Positions 34,881 through 44,515 are shown, counted from the first letter of the stretch. The stretch: DNA of 64,000 nt from Flavobacteriaceae bacterium PS02338 (GCA_029959615.1 JASCOD010000001.1:1674001-1738000), one strand, 5' to 3'. Notes: generated by a model from the letters alone, not told the origin. Program-made: numbers and translations.

Positions 34881-37121
34881 CTATTTTGCAGTGATATTTT
34901 GACTTGTTTTTGGGGTATATGCTAATAAAAATGATTTGGAACGCTGTGCCTCCTTTTTCAGTTTTTCAGGAGTTTTACTGTCCTTGATCACTGTATCTAA
35001 TGCAGTTAAGATATTTGCTTTTTCGTAAGAATACATGAACCATCCCAATGCTTCGGCAGCAGTTAACCTCAACCCTTCATCTTCGCTATTATCCACTAAA
35101 ATTTTAATTACTTCTGGAATCTCCTTATGGTAACTGTAAGTACGTAAAGTAACTACGTTGAAGCTTCTTTTCTTAGCTTCTGCCTTTTTATCCCCAATTA
35201 AAGCAGCATCTTTTTTAACCTTCTCCACAGTATATTTTTGTCTGTCTATCAGTTTCTGGATTTCTGATTTGCGTGTGCTGTATTCAGGTTTGTTAAGACT
35301 AGTTTGAAGTTCTTTGATTACCGTTTCGCTATTCATGAAAGAAAGCGTGTTGCTCAAGTTGTAGCTCACACGTTTTGATGCCCAATCTTCAATGGCTGAT
35401 TTTACTAGCGCAGGTACATATTCGTCCCCACCAAAATCACCTATTAAGTTTACCGCTTTACGACGGATATATTCGTAAGGATCATTTACGGCATCATTAA
35501 TTACCGTTGCAAAATCTGCCGTATTTAACTGACTTAATATGGTAAAAGCTTGTGCTCTGGTAGCCGCAAAATCAGTATTGTAATAGGTGTCTTTGATTAG
35601 CTTGCTGGCTGAAGCACCTTTAGTTTCTGCAATTTTGTAAAGCGCAATGGCTTGTAAATCTGCATTGTTAGATTTTAGTAAATCTACCCAGAATTGATGA
35701 TTGCCATCGTAATTTACCATCGCTTGGTTGTAATCAACTGCGTTGTTGCTGTTGTACGAGAAGGTAGGATCGCCGATCAGATGTGTCTCCAAAAATGCCT
35801 GCTGTTTAAACCAATTTCCAGCCCTAACACCTTGGTTAAGCAAGCCAATAAGGTTGGTAGTCCAAACATCCTGTAAAACGTTGATAGAATTAGCCATAGT
35901 TAAAATGGTTTTCCCGTTTCCGAAAATGTAATGACCAGACATGTACTCGTCTTTATGGAAAGAACCGTTATAGCAATTATCTAAAATCACCATTCTTGCA
36001 TTTGGAGTAATTTTATCAATATCTTCCATGTAAATATTGCTATTCACTTCAAATAACGAATCTAATCTCACTACAGAATCAACCAAAGCATCATCCATCC
36101 AAGCCATTGGTACACCTAGGGTAGCTTGGAAACGCTTTTTGGTTTCTTCTACGTCTCTTCCATCACGTTTTGCCATTTGTATTTTATTACGTAAATACCT
36201 ACGTACGTTATCGATAGACGGTTGAGGAAATGAAACATTTGGGGAGCCACTCACCAACTGCATATCAGAATCTCCATGCTGATGGAAGATCGCTAAATCC
36301 AAATCGGGGCGTTGTATTTCTGCTAATAACCCAGATTTAAGATCGCCCTGCATTCTAGAGTTAATGAATTTAGCCGAACCTCCTGGCTTAAAAGCCAAAG
36401 GCAATTGCTCTTTTAAAGTTACCTGTTCGCTAGCCCATTGCGTTTGCGATTCAGAACCATAACCCATCCCGCTGTAAACCATTAGCTGGTTTAGTTTATT
36501 CTGTTCGTTTTTTTCGGCAACAACTTTTTTCAGGTAGTCTTTAATTACTTCATATTTGGTTTTGCCCTTTACATAAGAAGGTTTGATACGAGCGGTATAG
36601 ATATCCATATGGATAACTGGTATAGCGGTAGGAGATAAGCTATAATAGAATAGATCTGTTCTAATGGTATCCTGTTGGAGATAATCAAATTTCATCGAGA
36701 AATCATCGTAAAACCGATCTGATGGTACCGCTGCTTTAAAGCCGTTTTTGGTCTCATCTAATCTATACACCGAAGTAATGCGTTGCGCATGCATAATCAT
36801 AGGAATTGGAATGTCTCCTACAAGCACCGCACCTTCCAGCCTAGTTTTTTCTTTGTACAGCTTTTGAAGTATCGATTTAATTTCTTCCGGTTTTTTCCAG
36901 TCGTGAGATACGATATAAGTACCCAATCCTTGTTTTTCAAGGGCTGTTTTATAAGCCGTTAGTTCCGCTTTGGTTTGTGCATAAGTTTTGGCATCCACTA
37001 CTATGGCAAATGTAGTGGCGGTATTTGTTTTCGAAGGATTTTCAATTTTTTGTGCTTTTGCATTGAAGCCTGCCAATGCTGCAAAAGCTAAACTAAAACC
37101 AATTTTAATGTTTCTATTCAT
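34881..37121 (-). CDS. Secreted caspase/gingipain-like (C25-type) protein with HEAT repeats
   Basis: A 746-residue exported protein (signal peptide residues 1-24, ending AKAQ). Residues about 35-470 resemble the C25 peptidase fold of gingipains: GAVLVGDIPIPMI early, then His282 in IFHQHGDSD and Cys383 in ILDNCYNGSFH, spaced as a His-Cys caspase-like dyad. HLIGDPTFSYN closes the domain. Residues about 480-740 are HEAT-like helical repeats (YEYIRRKAVNLIGDFGGDEYVPALV, LTAAEALGWFMYSYEK). There is no T9SS sorting domain, so it probably stays in the periplasm or uses a partner. It starts 14 bp after the DUF6850-like gene, as the last gene of the FecR-led operon. Confidence 0.8.
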   Translation of the reverse strand: MNRNIKIGFSLAFAALAGFNAKAQKIENPSKTNTATTFAIVVDAKTYAQTKAELTAYKTALEKQGLGTYIVSHDWKKPEEIKSILQKLYKEKTRLEGAVLVGDIPIPMIMHAQRITSVYRLDETKNGFKAAVPSDRFYDDFSMKFDYLQQDTIRTDLFYYSLSPTAIPVIHMDIYTARIKPSYVKGKTKYEVIKDYLKKVVAEKNEQNKLNQLMVYSGMGYGSESQTQWASEQVTLKEQLPLAFKPGGSAKFINSRMQGDLKSGLLAEIQRPDLDLAIFHQHGDSDMQLVSGSPNVSFPQPSIDNVRRYLRNKIQMAKRDGRDVEETKKRFQATLGVPMAWMDDALVDSVVRLDSLFEVNSNIYMEDIDKITPNARMVILDNCYNGSFHKDEYMSGHYIFGNGKTILTMANSINVLQDVWTTNLIGLLNQGVRAGNWFKQQAFLETHLIGDPTFSYNSNNAVDYNQAMVNYDGNHQFWVDLLKSNNADLQAIALYKIAETKGASASKLIKDTYYNTDFAATRAQAFTILSQLNTADFATVINDAVNDPYEYIRRKAVNLIGDFGGDEYVPALVKSAIEDWASKRVSYNLSNTLSFMNSETVIKELQTSLNKPEYSTRKSEIQKLIDRQKYTVEKVKKDAALIGDKKAEAKKRSFNVVTLRTYSYHKEIPEVIKILVDNSEDEGLRLTAAEALGWFMYSYEKANILTALDTVIKDSKTPEKLKKEAQRSKSFLLAYTPKTSQNITAK

Positions 37122-37135
37122 GTTGTTTTGTTGTT

Positions 37136-38710
37136 TTAATAAAAGGCACCTAAACTAAAATTGAAGAAATTTCGACTGCCTTGTGCCGTACCATAAATTG
37201 GAGCGGTAATATTGTGCATATAGTTGTAATCTGTGCTAATGAAAAACCTAGTAGTTTTTACACTTTTTAAGCTGAAATTATATTGGAGTTGTAAGCTTGA
37301 GGTCAAATAGTCGGTGCTTAAATAACCATGGTCTGGGTAAAGTACTTCTCTTGCAGCTAAGGTTCTATCGACGGTAATAGGCACAAAATGTAGCGATTGA
37401 GATAGGTTTTTACCATAGCCAAGTCTTGTACCTACTTGAAGTAAATGTGTACCAAGTGCGAAGCTTTTAATTCCTCTAAACCAAACTTCTACATTACTTA
37501 ATTGTTGAATAGAAACTGGAATAACGTAGTTTTTATCCACCGAGAAATAGTTAACCCCAGCTTCAGCCAGCCAATTAAAATCTAGAGCTGATTTCTTCTT
37601 GATCAAGGTATAGGCTAGTTGAGCATGATCAGAATTGGCGATGTAAAAATCAGCCTCTAATATCGTTTGCCATGTTCTAGTGGTAGCATTATAAATTTCG
37701 TGAAATTCAACGCCAGTGTCTTCTTTCCGTTGTAAATCCAATGATAAGCGATGTAAGTATTGCTCATTTTTGAAGTTCAGTTTGGAAGAGAAAGCGTAGG
37801 TTTGCTGTTTCCAAGTTCCAGATTTTCGAGGGATTGAACTGCCCTCTGCTACTTCTTCATCCCCACTTTTATATCCAAAATTGTTTAACCACTCTATAGT
37901 ATTTGTTTTGAGATGGTATTGGATATTTCCACCAAACCACTGACCTTCATAAAACCTAGAAGCCGAACTAGTGAAAGTGGTAGGAAGTTCCATTTGTCCC
38001 AATCCTAAAAGCCGGTAGATACGATGGTTGATGATGGTATTCTTTGTCTCAAGAGAAACGTCTTCGCGATAACGCTCGTAAATGCCATTCAAACCTAGAG
38101 AGTGTTGATTGGCAACGTTCCATACTAGAGCAGGAGAAATCTTGATGTTATTGTTAGTCGCTAAAGGGCGGGGATCGTTTTGTCGAGCACCCGTTGCTAC
38201 ATTTAAGTCGGCACTTAAGCCCAAGTGTATTTTTTTGTTAAGCAGTGCTGGTGTGCTTATTTTCAATTCTAAAGCATAAAGTTGTTTTTTCCAGTCTCCA
38301 CCAATAGAATCTGCCCATAAATAAGGTGTACCTCGGTAAGGGTCCAATACATCGTTTAGTCGAACTTCTTTTTCCCATTGTTGGGTGTAGCTGAAACGAC
38401 CATAGAATAATGATTTACCTAGTTGGAGGTATCTTTCTGTTTCGAAATTTAATTGCTGATTATTGGCGGCTTGCTGAGCCAATTTGTATTTACCGTTGAT
38501 GTTTTGATAACGTAAGGTAGTACTACCGAAAACTAATAAACTGTCTTTAATTAAACCTGCCGCATTTCCACTATTATTCCAAATCGCCTGATAAGGAAGT
38601 GAAACTTTATAATATGGAAGTAAAGCACTAGTATCTAAGGGCACATTTTGCGCCCTTAGATTAGAATAACCTACCATAAAGAATATCAGTAATAAACGGC
38701 AAAATTTCAT
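37136..38710 (-). CDS. DUF6850-like outer membrane beta-barrel protein
   Basis: A 524-residue outer-membrane protein from the ATG at 38710, which begins a clean signal peptide (MKFCRLLLIFFMVGY, cleavage after RAQ). The frame is open 7 codons further to a TTG that would overlap the upstream gene, so the ATG is preferred. The body is a run of amphipathic strands (LFYGRFSYTQQW, LYALELKIST, HRLSLDLQRK) ending in FSLGAFY with a terminal aromatic, as in barrels. It matches what I recall as DUF6850 proteins, which occur beside DUF4876 lipoproteins and TonB receptors. Function unknown. It lies 11 bp after the DUF4876 gene. Confidence 0.75.
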   Translation of the reverse strand: MKFCRLLLIFFMVGYSNLRAQNVPLDTSALLPYYKVSLPYQAIWNNSGNAAGLIKDSLLVFGSTTLRYQNINGKYKLAQQAANNQQLNFETERYLQLGKSLFYGRFSYTQQWEKEVRLNDVLDPYRGTPYLWADSIGGDWKKQLYALELKISTPALLNKKIHLGLSADLNVATGARQNDPRPLATNNNIKISPALVWNVANQHSLGLNGIYERYREDVSLETKNTIINHRIYRLLGLGQMELPTTFTSSASRFYEGQWFGGNIQYHLKTNTIEWLNNFGYKSGDEEVAEGSSIPRKSGTWKQQTYAFSSKLNFKNEQYLHRLSLDLQRKEDTGVEFHEIYNATTRTWQTILEADFYIANSDHAQLAYTLIKKKSALDFNWLAEAGVNYFSVDKNYVIPVSIQQLSNVEVWFRGIKSFALGTHLLQVGTRLGYGKNLSQSLHFVPITVDRTLAAREVLYPDHGYLSTDYLTSSLQLQYNFSLKSVKTTRFFISTDYNYMHNITAPIYGTAQGSRNFFNFSLGAFY

Positions 38711-38721
38711 CGATAATCTAT

Positions 38722-39930
38722 TTATTCCCAACTTTTTGGAAGGATGTTTTTAGTAACCGTAAAGTCTTCGGTTGAGTTATTAGTGTCTTGCAATACTCTA
38801 CGACCATTTACGGTTGTACGTACTTTACGTACAATGGCTTCCCTTACATAGGTTCCAGAGCAATATTGAAAGCCTGCATCTAACGAAGTAGGGAAACGTT
38901 TGTGAGTTGCGGCGGTAGCATTGGCATTTGCTTCAACAGCATCTATAATTACCGATCCAGGTACTTCCATAAATAATCTGCCGTTCGTACTTCCTGGCTC
39001 AATTATCTGTCTGTAAGACGCTACATTTTTTGATTTGAAAATTACCATGCTTGGACCGAAAACGGTAGCTAACCAATTATTTGTTGAGGTAGTAAATAAT
39101 ACTAAATCCATATTTGGTACGTCTGGATTATCAACATCTTTACCCGTTGTAGCTACGTAACCTTCGAAATCAGAAACACCTTTGCCTAAATCCAATGAAT
39201 TTACATTTCCATTCGCATCGGTTTTATGGTTAATGCCATTGCTAGAAACCACTATTGATTGACCAGGTTGGATTGGATGAGATTTTCCAGTACCTGGAAT
39301 CATCCAAACAGTTGTTAAATAAACATTGCCTGCGCTTTTATCGAAGTTAAAGATGGCACTATTAGCAGTGATTTTAGCGCTTCCACCACTTTCACCTAAA
39401 TAAAGGCTATCTGCATAAATTACTTCAGTAGAATTGTTGTAGATTTCATAAAACTGATCAGTGAAATAAGTACCGTTAGAAGGTGTTCTAGATCCAGTAT
39501 AATAGATTTGTTTGAATACCAATCCACCAACAGCACTGCCACTTAATTTAAGATTTAAATTACCATTTGCAGTAATCAATTGGTTGGTAGCAGAAGCATT
39601 TAAGAAAGCCTCAGCCTCAATTCCTGTTAGTGTTAACGCATCGGCAGCGGTTAATGTTCTTTCTACGCTGATTTGATAGTTACCAGGGAGCAATTGAGAA
39701 AACGTAGCTATACCCTCTGCATTGGTATTAACCGTCAATTTATTATTGGTAGTAGAATTGGTTAAAGTCACTTTCGCATTTGTGGCTTTCGTTTGCGCAT
39801 AGGTGTCAGGATAAGAAACTGTAACTGTATATTCTACTGTAGGCACTTCAGAAGCTGTTTTTTTACAAGCCTGAGTAGCCGTTAGTAATATGGAGAGCAA
39901 AAGTAAAAGGTAATGATTTGTTTTTTTCAT
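38722..39930 (-). CDS. DUF4876 lipoprotein
   Basis: A 402-residue lipoprotein with lipobox TQAC (Cys22). The N-terminal 100 residues are an Ig-like carboxypeptidase-regulatory fold (VTLTNSTTNN, GIATFSQLLPGNYQISVERT). The remainder, with GGLVFKQIYYTGSRTP and YEIYNNSTEVIYADSLYLG, is the DUF4876 region, which resembles lamin-tail-like domains. It is probably on the cell surface next to the TonB receptor encoded 13 bp upstream and may act as its substrate-binding lid, like SusD does for SusC. No characterised member is known to me. Confidence 0.82.
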   Translation of the reverse strand: MKKTNHYLLLLLSILLTATQACKKTASEVPTVEYTVTVSYPDTYAQTKATNAKVTLTNSTTNNKLTVNTNAEGIATFSQLLPGNYQISVERTLTAADALTLTGIEAEAFLNASATNQLITANGNLNLKLSGSAVGGLVFKQIYYTGSRTPSNGTYFTDQFYEIYNNSTEVIYADSLYLGESGGSAKITANSAIFNFDKSAGNVYLTTVWMIPGTGKSHPIQPGQSIVVSSNGINHKTDANGNVNSLDLGKGVSDFEGYVATTGKDVDNPDVPNMDLVLFTTSTNNWLATVFGPSMVIFKSKNVASYRQIIEPGSTNGRLFMEVPGSVIIDAVEANANATAATHKRFPTSLDAGFQYCSGTYVREAIVRKVRTTVNGRRVLQDTNNSTEDFTVTKNILPKSWE

Positions 39931-39943
39931 GATTTATGAGGAT

Positions 39944-42900
39944 TTAAAATTTAATACTGATTTCGGTACCGAAGAAAAGTCGAGGATTACGGCGGCTGTA
40001 TTGCCCCATCCAACGGGTACTTTCCGCTAAAGGGCGGTCCATTAAAACGTTATTAGCAAAGAATGAGAAACTCATCGCTTTGCCTATTTCTTTGGTTAGC
40101 CTAAGGTTAAATAACCAAAGCGGTTTCCATTTTTCTGTGGTATAATATTCTTGGGCGATATTGAGGTTGAGCTCGTTATCATTAATGGTCGTTGGACTAT
40201 TGCGCTGTTCTTCCGTCAACCAAATAATGTTGCCATTGCTGTTTTGTATGTACCCTATCGGGATAGATTGGTAACCTAGATACTTGTTTTGATCTACCCA
40301 AATAGTTTGAGCTGCTAAAGTAACAATCAGTCTAGCTTGCGGAATGTTATGGATGATTCTCAGTGTAGTACTCGCTCTGGTGTATTCATTTCCTCTTCCG
40401 CCGTCATAAATAGGAACTTTAGAAGGTTCGGCTCCTGAATTTTGGCGCTTAACAATATAATATCCAGTATTGATGGTTTGCGTGTTTAACCAAGCCCCAT
40501 TCAATACGAAAGATGTTCTAATTGGCTCAAAACGCCCTAAATCCAAATCAAACTCAATACCTTTATTCTTGGTGTCGATGTTATTGGTTGGTTGATTATA
40601 GGACGCAAAGAAATTATAACTGCTACCGGGCGTAACGGTTGGCGGTTGTCCAGCGGGGGCAGAAGCCACCACATAATTTGTTACTGGAATTAAAGTAGAG
40701 GTTTGTAAGGTTGAACCAAAATCATAACCATTTTTGATATGCTCCTTGTAAAGTGTTACCCTTAACTGTCTGCTCCCGAAAAGCGTGTAATCCAAACCTA
40801 ATTCGGCTTTATGGTTGGTAGCGATTTTAAGATTGCTATTATCACTTTTAAATCTTCTGGTCGTTACAATCAAAAGCCTTTCTGCCGGATTGGTAGCATA
40901 GTAGTTAAAATTTAAAAGATCAAAATAAGCATCTTGAGGATAGAGGTAAAGTAGGGTAGGTGCTTTAGCAGTAATACCATATCCACCTCTAATGTTTAAT
41001 GTTTTGGTAAGTTGATACCCAATATTAAGACGTGGCGCTACTACTGTCCCAATCCCACTTTTTAACAGTTGCGTAGGTTGTATGTTATCATATCGTAAAC
41101 CTAATTGCATGCTTAAATCACGATTAAATAGCTTTCCAGAAATCTGATCTTCTACATAGAAAGCCAATTGGTTTAAAGCAGGAATATCTTGGTAAGAAAA
41201 CGGACGCATAGAGCTATTTCCACTTAAACGTGGAGGTCTAGATTGATCGAAACTTTTACCTTCACCATAATTGGCATCGGTGCGCCACTCTGCACCCATC
41301 AAAAAGCGATGGTTAAAAGCTCCAGATTTTAAATAGAAACTGTTGGTAATTTTGGCAAATAAGTTGAAAGGTTTTCCCTCTATCCATACTTTGCTCAGAT
41401 ATTCGCTGGGTACGTACTGACCAACTTTGGTCGTATCGTTCATGGCATCAGACATTGGGTAGATGTAGTTGCTAATTAAACTCTGCTGATAACCTTTTTG
41501 TACCGCATAATTAGCACTGACGTTATATTGCAATACCCTTGCAAACTTTTGATTTAAGCTCCATTTTCCATTGGAAGTAAATCGAAATGCATTGTCTTTT
41601 GCGCTGTTTTCAGTTAGTGTTTGCGCATCATCGGGATCTTGCTTTAACTCATCTAAGTTCATTGCATAAGAAAAACTCGTAGAAGTAAACAATGGCTTTT
41701 CCTTGAAAAAGGTGTTCGAATAGAGCAAGCTTCCAGTAAGTCTGTTATAAGCATCGTAAGCAAATCTTTGATCGGAGAAGGATTTGGTATAATCTAAATC
41801 AGCATTAAGATAACCTGCCTTTTTACCGAGATTAAACCCCTTGCCGAACCACAGTTGATTAAGTGTAGGGTTAACTCTTGCTTTAAGTTGAAAAGGAGTT
41901 TGTCCGGCTTTAGTTTTAACCAATATGGCACCATTCGTGAGATCTCCGTATTCTACAGAGGGTACGCCTCTAATTACTTCTATCGATTCAATGTTATCTG
42001 CAGAAATTTGCCTTAAATCGGTGCCACTACCAGTACTGGTAGAAAAAGAAGCATTTGCGCCTGAACTTGCAGGGTTCAATACCTGCAGGTTGGCGTTGTT
42101 TGATACCGGAGCTCCATTAACAATTACTGCGGTACCTAAACTTCCCATATTGTTTGCATTAATTTGTCGAAGAGCCGTTTTATTCACGTTAGAAAAATCG
42201 GGATTGCTAGCTAAACCGCCAGGTAACAGTTGTAGCACATCGGCTAAGCTGGTAGCCTGTAAATGTTCGATCGCTTTTTGAGATATAATTGACGCCGTGG
42301 CCCCACCAGATTTTTTTTCTGTAGCAACTACCTCAATTTCTTTTAATGCCAAGATATTTTCGTCAAGGTCAAAATCAGCCTGATATTGGTTATAATCAAT
42401 AACAAACAATTCTCGTTCTTTACCAACCATTGTTAAAAACTGAACCGCAATGGTGGTTTTGCCGGCAATCAAATCCTTAAACTGATAATAGCCACGATCG
42501 TCGGTCATGACACTTATCTCCAGTTCTTTTACTAATACCGTAGCCATGGCAATAGGCTTATTGGTTTTATTTTCTCTTACATAACCAAATATCATCGGTT
42601 TTTTAGCAGGGCTGATGTTAAATAGGTTACTGCCAATTTTTGGTGAAACTGCCAAACTACTAGCATTAGAGCCGGCTTCCGTAGGCGAAATTGAAGCAGC
42701 CGAATTTGGTTTTGCGATTTCTTTATCTCGAGATCTGGTAAGCGTATAATAATTTTTCCCCACTGCATTCCAAATGATGCCAGTGTGCTGTAAAGCTTTG
42801 CCTAATAAATATTCGGTGGTATGTTCTGTAATTTCATTGGTGTCAAAATTCACCTCTATACCTTTTACCAGTTGATGCTCATAGGTAAACTTTACGTTCT

Positions 42901-43006
42901 TGCTTTTTGCAATCAGTTCTAGGATACTTCTTAATGCCTTTTTCTGTTGGGCAAAAGTAATTTGGCCTATAACTAAAAGAAGTGTAAGAAAAAGCAGTTT
43001 TCTCAT
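39944..43006 (-). CDS. TonB-dependent receptor with STN signalling domain
   Basis: A 1020-residue receptor. After the signal peptide (residues 1-19, ending TFAQ) comes an STN domain (residues about 22-95: LRSILELIAKSKNVKFTYE, LLGKALQHTGIIW), a linker, a CarboxypepD_reg-like domain (about 145-220), the plug (about 235-360; GSLGTAVIVNGAPVSNN) and the barrel ending EISIKF. The STN domain contacts a FecR-type anti-sigma factor when ligand is bound, and such a gene overlaps its start by 1 bp (TAATG). The substrate may be a peptide, haem or siderophore, given the protease-like gene in the same operon. Confidence 0.94.
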   Translation of the reverse strand: MRKLLFLTLLLVIGQITFAQQKKALRSILELIAKSKNVKFTYEHQLVKGIEVNFDTNEITEHTTEYLLGKALQHTGIIWNAVGKNYYTLTRSRDKEIAKPNSAASISPTEAGSNASSLAVSPKIGSNLFNISPAKKPMIFGYVRENKTNKPIAMATVLVKELEISVMTDDRGYYQFKDLIAGKTTIAVQFLTMVGKERELFVIDYNQYQADFDLDENILALKEIEVVATEKKSGGATASIISQKAIEHLQATSLADVLQLLPGGLASNPDFSNVNKTALRQINANNMGSLGTAVIVNGAPVSNNANLQVLNPASSGANASFSTSTGSGTDLRQISADNIESIEVIRGVPSVEYGDLTNGAILVKTKAGQTPFQLKARVNPTLNQLWFGKGFNLGKKAGYLNADLDYTKSFSDQRFAYDAYNRLTGSLLYSNTFFKEKPLFTSTSFSYAMNLDELKQDPDDAQTLTENSAKDNAFRFTSNGKWSLNQKFARVLQYNVSANYAVQKGYQQSLISNYIYPMSDAMNDTTKVGQYVPSEYLSKVWIEGKPFNLFAKITNSFYLKSGAFNHRFLMGAEWRTDANYGEGKSFDQSRPPRLSGNSSMRPFSYQDIPALNQLAFYVEDQISGKLFNRDLSMQLGLRYDNIQPTQLLKSGIGTVVAPRLNIGYQLTKTLNIRGGYGITAKAPTLLYLYPQDAYFDLLNFNYYATNPAERLLIVTTRRFKSDNSNLKIATNHKAELGLDYTLFGSRQLRVTLYKEHIKNGYDFGSTLQTSTLIPVTNYVVASAPAGQPPTVTPGSSYNFFASYNQPTNNIDTKNKGIEFDLDLGRFEPIRTSFVLNGAWLNTQTINTGYYIVKRQNSGAEPSKVPIYDGGRGNEYTRASTTLRIIHNIPQARLIVTLAAQTIWVDQNKYLGYQSIPIGYIQNSNGNIIWLTEEQRNSPTTINDNELNLNIAQEYYTTEKWKPLWLFNLRLTKEIGKAMSFSFFANNVLMDRPLAESTRWMGQYSRRNPRLFFGTEISIKF

Positions 43007-44037
43007 TATTTGATTTCCTTTAATAAATAGGAGCCATCTTTTTCCTGCAGACTTGTTCCTGTGATGCTGGTTAAAATTTGTAAAGCTTTTTCACGATCGT
43101 TAATGGGAAGCACACCGTCTATTTCATTTTTTAAGATAGTAGTGTTTTCAACTTTTAGCACTATTCCATAAGTGTCTCTGATGAGACTAATGATCTCTCG
43201 AACGCTTGTACGATTTAACAAAACCGTTTGCTGTTCCCATTCTCTGATGAGGCGTAGGGGCTTTCTGCTGACGGTCAATTGATCGTCATTCATGCCTGAT
43301 TTGGCACTTTCTCCTGGTTTAAGTAATATCTCGCTTTGTTTTTGGATAACTTTAACAGAGCCAGATAACAATTCTACAAGCGAAGAACCTCTACGACTAC
43401 TAATGTTGAAAACTGTTCCTAAAACTTCAACCGTTACTTTCTTATCTAGATGTACGGTAAAACGTTCTCCATCCCTAATCAAATTGGGGTTTTTGTTGAT
43501 GTGTTTAACGTTAAATTTAGCATCGCCCTCAGCCCAAACCTCTCTTTGTAAGTTTTTAGCAAAATTTTTATCGTACGAAATAGAAGAGTTAGGACCCAAC
43601 AACACCCTAGAACTATCGGGTAATAATACCGATTTACTCTCGCCGTTACCACTTGCAACATATACTAAAGAGGTATTTTTATGATAAAACCATATGCTAT
43701 AGCTTAGGCCTATTAGAACTAGAATAGCAGCTGCATACCTAAAATAGCCAAACTTAGGTTTAGGGCGATGTGGTGTTTTTGTCGCTAAATTTTGTTCTAT
43801 TTTTTCCCAAAGTGCATCCTTGCCATTAATATGTATTTGCTCATCTTTTGCAGGCAAGTTTTTTACAATTTTTATCGCTTTCTGTATCGTATCATACTGA
43901 ATTGGATTTTCAGCAATAACTTCCTGCCAGTATTTATCCATCTCCCGATTTGGTTGTAATACCCATTGTTTAAAATGGGGGTCTAGCAGAAAATCGAAAA
44001 GGCTATAGCCTGCGTATTTACGTATGTTTTTTGCCAT
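43006..44037 (-). CDS. FecR-family anti-sigma factor
   Basis: A 343-residue membrane regulator. The cytoplasmic N-terminal part (residues 1-95) ends in one membrane span (about 100-118, YAAAILVLIGLSYSIWF). The periplasmic FecR domain (about 130-230) has SGNGESKSVLLPDSSRVLLGPNS and the VEVLGTVFNI segment; the C-terminal DUF4974-like region (about 265-343) ends LQEKDGSYLLKEI. It holds an ECF sigma factor inactive and releases it when the STN domain of the receptor signals. The cognate sigma factor is probably the one at 34175-34750, since none lies upstream. It overlaps the receptor start by 1 bp. Confidence 0.94.
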   Translation of the reverse strand: MAKNIRKYAGYSLFDFLLDPHFKQWVLQPNREMDKYWQEVIAENPIQYDTIQKAIKIVKNLPAKDEQIHINGKDALWEKIEQNLATKTPHRPKPKFGYFRYAAAILVLIGLSYSIWFYHKNTSLVYVASGNGESKSVLLPDSSRVLLGPNSSISYDKNFAKNLQREVWAEGDAKFNVKHINKNPNLIRDGERFTVHLDKKVTVEVLGTVFNISSRRGSSLVELLSGSVKVIQKQSEILLKPGESAKSGMNDDQLTVSRKPLRLIREWEQQTVLLNRTSVREIISLIRDTYGIVLKVENTTILKNEIDGVLPINDREKALQILTSITGTSLQEKDGSYLLKEIK

Positions 44038-44073
44038 TGTAAAAGGATCTACACTTACAATACAGTTTTATAG

Positions 44074-44094
44074 TACCCATTTATCCCATGGGTA
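44074..44094 (-). promoter_or_regulatory. TACCCAT/ATGGGTA inverted repeat upstream of fecR-type gene
   Basis: TACCCAT (44074-44080) and ATGGGTA (44088-44094) form a perfect 7-bp inverted repeat with a 7-base spacer that contains the inner palindrome CCCATGGG, 37 bp upstream of the FecR start. The position suits an operator or an element of the operon promoter. No regulator can be named. Confidence 0.4.
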
Positions 44095-44141
44095 TGAAAT
44101 ATTTTTTAATAAGATTAAATTTAAATAATATAGATTGGGAA

Positions 44142-44206
44142 GTGATGGTAGAAGCCTAATGTGATGTCGTATAAATTCTCGTTTATTGTTACGAGAGACT
44201 GTATAG
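44142..44206 (+). repeat. 65-bp direct repeat, copy 1
   Basis: Shares with 44723-44787 the ordered blocks GTGAT, AGAAGCCTA, GTGAT, GTTTATTGTT and GAGAGACTG at nearly the same spacing, with other bases diverged. Copy 1 lies upstream of the fecR-type gene. The conserved blocks may be remnants of a mobile element or a duplicated regulatory region. Confidence 0.6.
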
Positions 44207-44515
44207 TACACACAAAGACTCGAAAAACAGAACGATATAAAACTTTCTTATCCCAAACTGCCGTTCATGTGACGTGCTACGGTATAGCCTTAATACTTAT
44301 AGGCAAGCACTAGCAACACTACGGCAACGGTGGAGTTGAGGTGGATTTGATGTGGAGTAAATGTGGAGTTGAGGTGGACTTATAAGGTACAAGTAACTCT
44401 CTAAATAGGCTGAGTTTAGCGCAGATGTTAGCATCTGCCAAGTCAGAGGTTTAAAGTTAGGGAATTTACTTCGTAAACCTATAAGCCTGAGTTCGATAAT
44501 TAAAAAGCATCATAA

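Noticed and set aside
38711-38731. Upstream TTG start for the DUF6850-like protein
   Set aside because: It would overlap the DUF4876 gene and add residues before a perfect signal peptide that starts at the ATG at 38710.
41925-42281. Plus-strand open frame of 118 codons opposite the STN receptor gene
   Set aside because: Antisense to a conserved plug domain; no family or signal. It spans 41925-42281.
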